The position numbers were made by a program, and so were the translations under genes. Under the pieces are notes generated by a model. It did not search any database. It saw only the letters and a program-made list of their open reading frames with translations, and was not told the DNA's origin. Of a DNA stretch of 6,880 bases, positions 1-5,500 are shown piece by piece. The stretch comes from Bacillota bacterium (lineage in GTDB: Bacteria > Bacillota > Clostridia > Christensenellales > CAG-138), in the NCBI GenBank assembly GCA_023435855.1, contig JAEZLG010000052.1, positions 1-6,880 of the forward strand, given 5' to 3'. Numbering within the stretch: position 1 is the first letter of the stretch; every line of letters begins with the position of its first letter.

Positions 1-434
1 ACATAGGTGAGCTTGTTACGCGCATTAAGGCAAAGGATAAATTGGCATTCGTTCACGCGGACCTTGTGGAAGGCCTGTCCAACCGTGAGATTGCCGTGGA
101 CTTCCTTAAGAAAAGCACCGGGACAGACGGTATACTTTCTACGCGCCCTGCCTTTATCCGCCGCGCGAAGGCGCTTCACATGTGCACGGTGCTTCGCCTG
201 TTTATGATAGACTCTATGGCGCTTGAAAACGTCGGCAATTCCGATGCCGTGCGGCCGGACTTCATTGAGATCATGCCCGGCATATCGCCCAATACCATTA
301 AAAAGGTATGCGGTGTGGTCAAAACGCCTGTGCTTGCGGGCGGGCTTATTGCAAGCAAAGAAGATGTAATCCGCGCCCTTGAGGCGGGGGCCATGGCTGT
401 TTCAACCACCAATAGCGAAGTATGGCTTGTATAA
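1..434 (+). CDS. glpP: Glycerol-3-phosphate responsive antiterminator GlpP, 3' part
   Basis: The gene enters from the left edge. The first full codon is at position 3 and the frame is open to the TAA at 432-434, giving 143 visible residues of a family that is usually about 190, so roughly the first 45 are missing. The TTG at 42 is internal and not a start, because the conserved strand FVHADLVEGLS runs across it. Family hallmarks visible are STRPAFIRRAKAL, FMIDSMALENV, PDFIEIMPGISPNTI and, near the C-terminus, TPVLAGGLIASKEDV followed by AVSTTNSEVW. These belong to the TIM-barrel-like GlpP fold, where the glycine-rich PGI, AGG and TTN loops fit a phosphate-binding role. Known members bind glycerol 3-phosphate and then act on leader mRNA of glp genes so that transcription passes a terminator. 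Only 15 bp separate it from glpK, so the two are probably co-transcribed and any target leader lies upstream of the window. Confidence 0.93.
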   Translation, partial: IGELVTRIKAKDKLAFVHADLVEGLSNREIAVDFLKKSTGTDGILSTRPAFIRRAKALHMCTVLRLFMIDSMALENVGNSDAVRPDFIEIMPGISPNTIKKVCGVVKTPVLAGGLIASKEDVIRALEAGAMAVSTTNSEVWLV

Positions 435-442
435 GGAAAGGA
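433..442 (+). promoter_or_regulatory. Ribosome binding site of glpK
   Basis: The purine-rich stretch AAGGAAAGGA overlaps the glpP stop codon and ends 7 bases before the glpK ATG at 450. There is no space here for a promoter or an antiterminator/terminator pair, so glpK translation is served from the glpP transcript. Confidence 0.7.
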
Positions 443-449
443 TCATAGA

Positions 450-1943
450 ATGGCGAAGTATGTGATGGCGCTCGACGCAGGAACCACCAGCAACCGCTGC
501 ATCCTTTTTAACAAGAAGGGTGAAATCAAAAGCGTTGCACAAAAGGAGTTCACCCAAATCTACCCTAAACCCGGCTGGGTGGAGCATGATGCCAATGAGA
601 TATGGTCCACTGAGCTTGGCGTAGCGGCAGAAGCCATGCAAAAGATAGGTGCGACCGCAGATGATATCGCGGCGATTGGAATCACAAACCAGCGCGAGAC
701 AGTAGTCGTATGGGATAAAAATACCGGCATGCCCATACATAATGCCATCGTATGGCAATGCCGCCGCACCAGCGAATACTGTGACAGCCTTAAGAAAAAA
801 GGGCTTGTAGAGTCTTATCGAGCAAAGACGGGCCTCGTTATTGACGCTTATTTTTCCGGCACCAAGCTTAAATGGATTCTCGATAACGTTGTAGGCGCAA
901 GGGATAAGGCGGAGCGCGGAGAACTTTTATTCGGCACGATAGATACATGGCTTATGTGGAAGCTATCGGGCGGTAAAATTCACGCTACGGATTATTCCAA
1001 CGCCTCGCGCACGCTTCTGTTTAATATCAATACACTACAATGGGATGAAGATATCTTGCGTGAACTTACCATTCCAAGAAGCATGCTGCCTAAGGTTTTG
1101 CCATCAAGCGGCATATTCGGGTTTACTGCCGTACATTTCTTAGGCGGCGCAATCCCTATAGCGGGTGTAGCGGGCGATCAGCAGGCGGCGCTTTTCGGGC
1201 AGACCTGCTTTCAAGCAGGCGAAGCTAAAAACACCTACGGCACGGGCTGTTTCTTGCTCATGAACACGGGCGAAGCTCCGGTTTTCTCTAAGAACGGGCT
1301 TGTGACGACTATTGCCTGGGGGCTTGACGGCAAGGTGAACTACGCGCTTGAGGGGAGCATTTTTGTTGCGGGTGCAGCCGTACAATGGCTTCGCGACGAG
1401 ATGAAGCTTATTGATTCCGCGCAAGAGTCCGAACAGCTAGCCTTAAAAGTAAACGATACCAACGGCTGCTATGTGGTCCCCGCGTTTACAGGCCTTGGTG
1501 CACCGCACTGGGACCAGTACGCGCGCGGCTGCATTGTTGGCTTAACGCGCGGCTGCAACCGAAACCACATCGTAAGGGCGACGCTTGACAGTATTGCCTA
1601 TCAAACAAACGATGTAATTGCCGCCATGAAGCCGGATTCGGGCATTGCATTAACCGCACTTAAGGTAGACGGCGGTGCAAGCGCCAACAACTACCTGATG
1701 CAGGCGCAATCGGACGTTACGGGCGTGCCTGTGCAGCGTCCCATCTGTGTTGAAACAACCGCCATGGGTGCAAGTTACCTTGCGGGCCTCGCCGTGGGCT
1801 ACTGGAAAAGCAAGGAGGATGTTCTGATAAACTGTGCCGTTGATAGAATTTTTACGCCTGAAATTGGTGAGGAGGAACGCGAAAGCCGTGTGGCTGGTTG
1901 GAACAAGGCCGTGAAGCGCTCATTTGATTGGGCGAAAGAATAG
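450..1943 (+). CDS. glpK: Glycerol kinase (FGGY family)
   Basis: This cytoplasmic enzyme phosphorylates glycerol with ATP to give sn-glycerol 3-phosphate, the committed step of glycerol use and the source of the GlpP ligand. The 497 residues match the usual family length, and the ATG is well placed after an AAGGAAAGGA site. The N-terminal phosphate loop is ALDAGTTSNR (7-16). Probable glycerol contacts are R82 and E83 in NQRETVVVWD, Y134 in DAYFSGTK, and the catalytic aspartate D243 in AGDQQAALFGQ. Further family blocks are GTIDTWLMWKLSGG (162-175), YGTGCFLLMNTG (263-274), GLGAPHWDQYARG (348-360) and VDGGASANNYLMQAQ (406-420). H229 in VHFLGGAIPIAG aligns with the histidine that HPr phosphorylates in Firmicute glycerol kinases (usual context YHFYG). 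This implies activation by the PTS when good sugars are absent. The E. coli-type fructose-1,6-bisphosphate loop is not evident. It sits inside the glp operon, with its stop codon overlapping the next ribosome binding site. Confidence 0.98.
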   Translation: MAKYVMALDAGTTSNRCILFNKKGEIKSVAQKEFTQIYPKPGWVEHDANEIWSTELGVAAEAMQKIGATADDIAAIGITNQRETVVVWDKNTGMPIHNAIVWQCRRTSEYCDSLKKKGLVESYRAKTGLVIDAYFSGTKLKWILDNVVGARDKAERGELLFGTIDTWLMWKLSGGKIHATDYSNASRTLLFNINTLQWDEDILRELTIPRSMLPKVLPSSGIFGFTAVHFLGGAIPIAGVAGDQQAALFGQTCFQAGEAKNTYGTGCFLLMNTGEAPVFSKNGLVTTIAWGLDGKVNYALEGSIFVAGAAVQWLRDEMKLIDSAQESEQLALKVNDTNGCYVVPAFTGLGAPHWDQYARGCIVGLTRGCNRNHIVRATLDSIAYQTNDVIAAMKPDSGIALTALKVDGGASANNYLMQAQSDVTGVPVQRPICVETTAMGASYLAGLAVGYWKSKEDVLINCAVDRIFTPEIGEEERESRVAGWNKAVKRSFDWAKE

Positions 1944-1955
1944 GAGCGGATTCAC

Positions 1956-3401
1956 TTGTACGATGTTGTTATAATCGGTGCGGGCGTTGTTGGCTGTTCC
2001 ATCGCGAGGGAACTCACGCGGTATAGTGCGCGCATACTTGTGCTCGATAAAGGGGCGGATGTTTGCTGCGGTACCTCCAAGGCAAACAGCGCTATCATCC
2101 ATGCGGGTTATGACGCGCGCGCAGGCAGCCTTATGGCGGAGCTTAACGTAGAAGGCAATGCCATGATGCTTAGCTTAACTGCGGAGCTCGATGTGGCATT
2201 TAAGCGCATCGGGAGCCTCGTCGTCTGCATAAACGAGGCAGAGCGCTATAAGCTCCTTGAGCTTTACGAGAATGGCATGAAAAACGGCGTGAAAGGGCTT
2301 CGGATCGTGGAGCGCGACGAGCTTGTGAACATGGAGCCTAATGTGAGTGATGAAGCCGTTGCCGCACTTTACGCACCGACGGCAGGGATCATCTGCCCGT
2401 TTGGGCTTACGCAAGCATTTGCGGAAAATGCGGTTAAAAACGGGGCGGAGTTTCGTTTAAATACTAAAGTTGAGCGCATATACCGCCAAAACGGAGGCTG
2501 GGCGGTTGAGACCGAGCGCGATACCATAAGAACAAAAAGTGTTGTGAACGCCGCGGGCGTGTATGCGGACATATTCCACAACATGGTTTCGAATAGTAAG
2601 ATACACATTACGCCTCGCCGCGGCGATTACTTTCTGCTCGATAAAAACACCGGTAATTTTGCCAAGCATGTGATCTTTTCTTTGCCCACACAGCTCGGTA
2701 AAGGTGTGGTCATCACGCCCACCGTACACGGCAATACCCTCGTAGGCCCCAATGCTATAGATATAGAGGATCGTGAGGGAACGAACACGCCGGCGGAGGG
2801 CTTGGAGGACATCGCAAAAAAGGCGAACGTCAGCGTGAAAAACCTGCCTCTAAAACAAGTTATCACAAGCTTTTCGGGCTTGAGGGCGCATGAGGATGCG
2901 CACGAATTTATTGTAGCGGAGGTAGAGGATGCAGAAGGCTTTTTTGATTGCGCAGGCATAGAATCTCCGGGGCTCACGGCAGCGCCCGCCATCGGCAAGC
3001 GCATGGCAAAGCTTGTATCCAATAAACTGATGCTACAAGAAAACTCTGCTTTTGACGGAACGCGCAAGGGCATTTTTGACCCGAAAACGCTGACGAAAGA
3101 GGAGCTTGCAAGGCTTTTACAAGAAAAACCCGCGTACGGCAACATCATATGCCGCTGCGAGACCGTTTCGGAGGGGGAGATACTCGACGCCATCCATAGG
3201 CCTGTGGGTGCGACTACGCTCGATGGGCTGAAGCGTCGCGTGCGCGTGGGCTCCGGGCGGTGCCAAGGGGGCTTTTGCACGCCTCGTGCAGTGGAAATAC
3301 TCGCCCGCGAGTTAGGTGTTGCTGAAAGCGAAATTACAAAAACGGGCGGCGCATCAAAGCTCATCGTAGGTACAATCAAGGATGAGGAGGCGGGCGTATG
3401 A
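1956..3401 (+). CDS. glpA: GlpA-like FAD-dependent glycerol-3-phosphate dehydrogenase with C-terminal BFD [2Fe-2S] domain
   Basis: The 481-residue protein starts at TTG 1956, chosen because AGGAG at 1942-1946 lies 9 bases upstream and the FAD-binding strand YDVVIIGAGVVGCSIAREL begins at residue 2. The first domain (about 1-365) is a DAO-type FAD oxidoreductase: GAGVVG at 8-13, acidic residue D31 at the end of the second strand, GLRAH at 308-312 and the C-terminal FAD motif AGIESPGLTAAPAIG at 333-347. The second domain (about 395-455) is a BFD-like iron-sulfur module with C399 and C401 (CRC) and C436 and C441 (CQGGFC), as in the C-terminus of E. coli GlpA. Its position after glpK points to oxidation of glycerol 3-phosphate to dihydroxyacetone phosphate. 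By sequence it could also be called a COG0579/LhgO-type 2-hydroxyacid dehydrogenase, so the substrate is inferred from context. No membrane segment or GlpC-type anchor is seen. Its stop overlaps the start of the next gene, suggesting translational coupling. Confidence 0.88.
   Translation: MYDVVIIGAGVVGCSIARELTRYSARILVLDKGADVCCGTSKANSAIIHAGYDARAGSLMAELNVEGNAMMLSLTAELDVAFKRIGSLVVCINEAERYKLLELYENGMKNGVKGLRIVERDELVNMEPNVSDEAVAALYAPTAGIICPFGLTQAFAENAVKNGAEFRLNTKVERIYRQNGGWAVETERDTIRTKSVVNAAGVYADIFHNMVSNSKIHITPRRGDYFLLDKNTGNFAKHVIFSLPTQLGKGVVITPTVHGNTLVGPNAIDIEDREGTNTPAEGLEDIAKKANVSVKNLPLKQVITSFSGLRAHEDAHEFIVAEVEDAEGFFDCAGIESPGLTAAPAIGKRMAKLVSNKLMLQENSAFDGTRKGIFDPKTLTKEELARLLQEKPAYGNIICRCETVSEGEILDAIHRPVGATTLDGLKRRVRVGSGRCQGGFCTPRAVEILARELGVAESEITKTGGASKLIVGTIKDEEAGV
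3384..3390 (+). promoter_or_regulatory. Strong ribosome binding site inside the end of the glpA-like gene
   Basis: GAGGAGG lies 7 bases before the ATG at 3398 and 10 bases before a second in-frame ATG at 3401. Both starts are possible; they differ by one methionine. The ATG at 3398 overlaps the preceding TGA (ATGA), a layout typical of coupled translation. Confidence 0.7.
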
Positions 3402-4663
3402 TGCAATACGATATCGTCGTAATCGGCGGAGGCCCCGCAGGTCTTGCGGCAGCGGCTGCGGCATACGACGAAGGCGCAAAAAGCATACTCATCCTCGAGC
3501 GCGACAAAGAGCTTGGCGGCATTTTAAACCAATGTATCCATAACGGGTTCGGCCTCCATACCTTTAAGGAAGAGCTTACAGGTCCCGAATACGCCGCTCG
3601 CTACGTGGAAATGGTGAAAGAAAGGGACATCGAGTATAAACTCAACACCATGGTATTAAACATCACACCCGATAAGCGCGTTACGGCTGTAAGCAAAACG
3701 GACGGGCTTATGGAGATTGCGGCTAACGCCTTGGTGCTCGCCATGGGCTGTCGTGAGCGGAGCAGAGGTGCCTTAAACATAGCAGGTTATCGCCCGGCGG
3801 GCGTATATGCTGCGGGTACCGCACAGCGCTTAGTAAATTTAGAGGGGTTTATGCCCGGCCGCGAGGTAGTCATTTTAGGCTCGGGCGATATCGGCCTGAT
3901 AATGGCGCGGCGCATGACGCTCGAAGGTGCAAAGGTAAAGGTGGTGGCAGAGATAATGCCATTCTCGGGCGGCCTCAAACGCAACATCGTGCAATGCCTT
4001 GACGATTACGGCATTCCTTTGAAGCTCAGCCATACGGTTATCGATATTGAGGGCAAGGAGCGCGTGACGGGCGTGACCATCGCCGCTGTCGACGAAAACC
4101 TAAAGCCTATTATTGGAACCGAAGAACATTATACCTGCGATACGCTTCTTCTTTCCGTGGGGCTAATTCCTGAAAACGAATTGAGCCGCGAAATGGGAGT
4201 CAGCATAAACCCCGTAACAAATGGCCCTGTTGTGAACGAGAGCCTCGAAAGCTCATTATCCGGTGTATTTGCGGCAGGGAATGTATTGCATGTGCATGAT
4301 CTCGTAGATTATGTATCCGAGGAAGCCGCGACAGCAGGTAGAAACGCTGCACGGTACATCGCATCGGGCATGATACAAAAAGAGCGGCACGAAGTACCCG
4401 TGGCGGGCAAAAACGGTGTACGCTACACCGTGCCATATTGTATCGATCCCGCCATTATGGACGATAAGCTCACGGTGCGTTTTCGCGTGGGGAAGGAATT
4501 CAGAAACCATTTTGTAAGCGTGTATTTTGATGAGGAACGTCTCACCCACCGCAAACGCCCCATACTTACCCCGGGCGAGATGGAGGAGGTAACCTTAGAG
4601 AAACGATGGTTCCTCGAGCGGCCGGATCTAACCGGCATCACCGTAACGGTGGAGGAGGCATAG
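3398..4663 (+). CDS. FAD/NAD(P)-dependent pyridine nucleotide-disulfide-type oxidoreductase of the glycerol operon
   Basis: This 421-residue protein has two dinucleotide folds. The FAD site is VVIGGGPAGLAAAA (7-20) with acidic E34, and the NAD(P) site is VVILGSGDIGLIMARR (157-172). A C-terminal FAD segment, GVFAAGNVLHVHDLVDYVSE (289-308), closes the fold. In this segment the usual GD pair of the superfamily is GN (294-295). There is no CxxC or CxxxxC redox pair after the FAD motif, only a single cysteine, C46, in GGILNQCIHNGFG. It is therefore not a lipoamide dehydrogenase or thioredoxin reductase. The last 90 residues or so are an extra C-terminal region without a motif I recognise. Its tight coupling to the GlpA-like gene and DUF1667 gene suggests it is the subunit that passes electrons between the dehydrogenase and NAD(P) or another carrier. 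That role is inferred. Related proteins are annotated as NADH oxidase-like or GlpB-like; I leave the symbol empty because homology to E. coli GlpB is not shown. Confidence 0.88.
   Translation: MMQYDIVVIGGGPAGLAAAAAAYDEGAKSILILERDKELGGILNQCIHNGFGLHTFKEELTGPEYAARYVEMVKERDIEYKLNTMVLNITPDKRVTAVSKTDGLMEIAANALVLAMGCRERSRGALNIAGYRPAGVYAAGTAQRLVNLEGFMPGREVVILGSGDIGLIMARRMTLEGAKVKVVAEIMPFSGGLKRNIVQCLDDYGIPLKLSHTVIDIEGKERVTGVTIAAVDENLKPIIGTEEHYTCDTLLLSVGLIPENELSREMGVSINPVTNGPVVNESLESSLSGVFAAGNVLHVHDLVDYVSEEAATAGRNAARYIASGMIQKERHEVPVAGKNGVRYTVPYCIDPAIMDDKLTVRFRVGKEFRNHFVSVYFDEERLTHRKRPILTPGEMEEVTLEKRWFLERPDLTGITVTVEEA
4651..4658 (+). promoter_or_regulatory. Probable ribosome binding site of the DUF1667 gene, with long spacing
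   Basis: GGAGGAGG lies inside the end of the preceding gene and 14 bases before the ATG at 4673, longer than usual. No better purine run lies closer. An ATC codon at 4664, in frame and 5 bases from this site, is the only upstream alternative start; it would be a very rare start codon. Confidence 0.5.
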
Positions 4664-4672
4664 ATCACAAAG

Positions 4673-5041
4673 ATGAACGAGAGAAAACTCATCTGCATCG
4701 GCTGCCCCTTGGGCTGCCCAATGACGGTAACGCTAAACGATACAGGCGAAGTGGAAAAGGTCACGGGCTTCACCTGCCGCAAGGGCGATGTTTACGCCCG
4801 CAAGGAGGTTGTAAACCCAACTCGTACGGTCACGAGCATTGTTAAGGTGGTGGGCGCGAAAAACGGAGAACGAACGGTTTCATGTAAAACAAAGACCGAT
4901 GTGCCCAAATCCAAAATATTTGACGTGATGCGGGATTTACGAAATGTTACCGTGCATGTGCCTATCCAAATCGGCGACGTCGTAAAAGCAAACGTCGGCG
5001 ACACGGGTGTGGATATGGTGGCGACAAAAGAGGTTTTGTGA
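4673..5041 (+). CDS. DUF1667 (COG3862-type) cysteine-rich small protein, probable third subunit of the glycerol-3-phosphate oxidation module
   Basis: The 122-residue protein begins with a cysteine cluster, LICIGCPLGCPMTV, giving C8, C11 and C15, followed by C35 in GFTCRKGDVYARKEV and a lone C71. Four closely placed cysteines in this pattern suit an iron-sulfur cluster or a zinc site; which one is not decidable here. The remainder (about 50-122) is a conserved domain with NPTRTVTSIVKVVG and VPKSKIFDVMRDLRNV, and no membrane segment. The family is known as an uncharacterised protein with conserved CXXC pairs, commonly found behind a GlpA-like dehydrogenase and an FAD/NAD oxidoreductase, as here. 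An electron-transfer or assembly role in that complex is inference. It is the last gene of the operon. It lies in the same frame as the upstream gene, separated only by TAG and three sense codons. Confidence 0.9.
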   Translation: MNERKLICIGCPLGCPMTVTLNDTGEVEKVTGFTCRKGDVYARKEVVNPTRTVTSIVKVVGAKNGERTVSCKTKTDVPKSKIFDVMRDLRNVTVHVPIQIGDVVKANVGDTGVDMVATKEVL

Positions 5042-5053
5042 TTGGTTTTTGAT

Positions 5054-5095
5054 AAAGGCGTACGGTTCCAATTGGAACCGTACGCCTTTGTTGTG
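5054..5095 (+). terminator. Rho-independent-like terminator of the glycerol operon (perfect palindrome)
   Basis: Bases 5054-5089 form a perfect 36-base palindrome: AAAGGCGTACGGTTCC, centre AATT, then its exact reverse complement. In RNA this gives a 16-bp stem with a 4-base loop, extendable by wobble pairs into 5051-5053 and 5090-5092. It begins 12 bases after the stop codon of the last gene. The tail (CTTTGTTGTGTG) is T-rich but interrupted, so termination may be less efficient than with a pure T run. Confidence 0.75.
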
Positions 5096-5096
5096 T

Positions 5097-5164
5097 GGGC
5101 GGATACTATCCGCCCCTACACGACATTACGCCGCATTCGTAGGGGCCGTCCTCCCTGACGGCCC
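5097..5164. repeat. Pair of opposed GTAGGGGC-hairpin repeats
   Basis: The left unit is a hairpin GGGCGGA-TACTA-TCCGCCC (5097-5115) running into CCCCTAC (5113-5119). The right unit is GTAGGGG (5139-5145) running into the hairpin GGGCCGTC-CTCCCT-GACGGCCC (5143-5164). The two units are thus inverted copies of one design, GTAGGGGC plus a variable hairpin, separated by 19 bases. This looks like a dispersed intergenic repeat rather than a gene or a standard terminator. Similar GTAGGGGCG... hairpins occur between genes in many Clostridia, from memory and unverified. No open frame here resembles a protein. Confidence 0.6.
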
Positions 5165-5199
5165 ATCTATACCATCCTAGGTGTACATTCTTTTTCTGC

Positions 5200-5331
5200 T
5201 GTCATTTCGAGCGTAGCGAGAAATCCCCTAGGGCTATAGACACAACATCGGTATACGTTTTGGATGCCCCGCTATTTTTGCGGCTCCATGTAGGGGATTT
5301 CTCACTACACTTCGTTCCGTTCGAAATGACA
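5200..5331. mobile_element. MITE-like non-coding element with imperfect terminal inverted repeats
   Basis: The left end (5200-5230) starts TGTCATTTCGAGCG and ends GAGAAATCCCCTA. The right end (5291-5331) is its inverted counterpart, starting TAGGGGATTTCTC and ending TTCGAAATGACA. The arms match at both outer and inner parts, but the right arm carries about 10 additional bases in the middle. The interior is 60 bases long and has no coding capacity. The TGTCATTTCGA...GAGAAATC pattern belongs to a repeat type that I recall from intergenic regions of many bacterial genomes. I see no clear target-site duplication and no transposase, so movement would need an enzyme encoded elsewhere. Confidence 0.65.
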
Positions 5332-5370
5332 ATATAAGAGAGCGTGCGGCGGGATGGGTGATCCAACCAT

Positions 5371-5411
5371 AAAAATATGTCCGATCTGGCGACATGCGCG
5401 TCAGATCGGAC
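5371..5411 (-). terminator. Likely Rho-independent terminator for the minus-strand dehydrogenase gene
   Basis: GTCCGATCTG (5379-5388) pairs with CAGATCGGAC (5402-5411). Adding a G-T wobble and two more pairs gives a 13-bp stem with a 7-base loop. Read on the minus strand the stem is followed by ATATTTTTATGG, so a run of five T (plus-strand A at 5371-5375) comes three bases after it. It lies about 90 bases beyond the stop codon of the minus-strand gene, with three other hairpins between. Confidence 0.6.
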
Positions 5412-5500
5412 TCCTTACAGGGCGGCGAACGGTGAGTGAGTCGTCCTGTAAGGAATCGCCCACATGACATTGACATGTGGGCGAAAGCGCGGAGCGCTTT
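5412..5500. repeat. Three contiguous hairpins next to the dehydrogenase stop codon
   Basis: Three inverted repeats follow one another almost without a gap. The first pairs TCCTTACAGG (5412-5421) with CCTGTAAGGA (5445-5454), extendable inward with wobble pairs. The second pairs CGCCCACATG (5457-5466) with CATGTGGGCG (5474-5483) around a 7-base loop. The third pairs AAAGCGC (5484-5490) with GCGCTTT (5494-5500) around GGA, and it overlaps the TAA stop of the minus-strand gene. None is followed by a clear T run on either strand. They could be transcript-end protecting structures, part of a composite terminator, or a dispersed repeat. Confidence 0.6.

Larger units (their letters stand above)
5042..5498. 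other. Gene-free convergent intergenic region
   Basis: This 457-base stretch lies between two converging transcription units. It contains the operon terminator palindrome, the opposed GTAGGGGC repeats, the MITE-like element and the hairpin array described separately. The parts not covered by these (about 5165-5199 and 5332-5370) show nothing I can interpret. The short open frames across the region do not resemble proteins and have no ribosome binding sites of note. Confidence 0.8.

Noticed and set aside
220..237. Possible catabolite-responsive element (TTGAAAACGTCGGCAA)
   Set aside because: It lies inside glpP coding sequence and departs from the cre consensus in its right half, so I do not call it.
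42..434. glpP taken as a short gene starting at TTG 42
   Set aside because: The frame is open to the left edge and the conserved FVHADL strand crosses this codon, so the gene is cut by the window and not short.
2627..3406. Minus-strand open frame of 259 codons opposite the GlpA-like gene
   Set aside because: It is the complement of a well-supported flavoprotein gene. Its serine/proline-rich composition is a shadow of the opposite codon use, with no domain recognised.
5234..5476. Minus-strand open frame of 80 codons
   Set aside because: It runs through the MITE-like element and hairpins. The peptide contains FRTERSVVRNPL, the typical spurious translation of this repeat type, and there is no convincing ribosome binding site.
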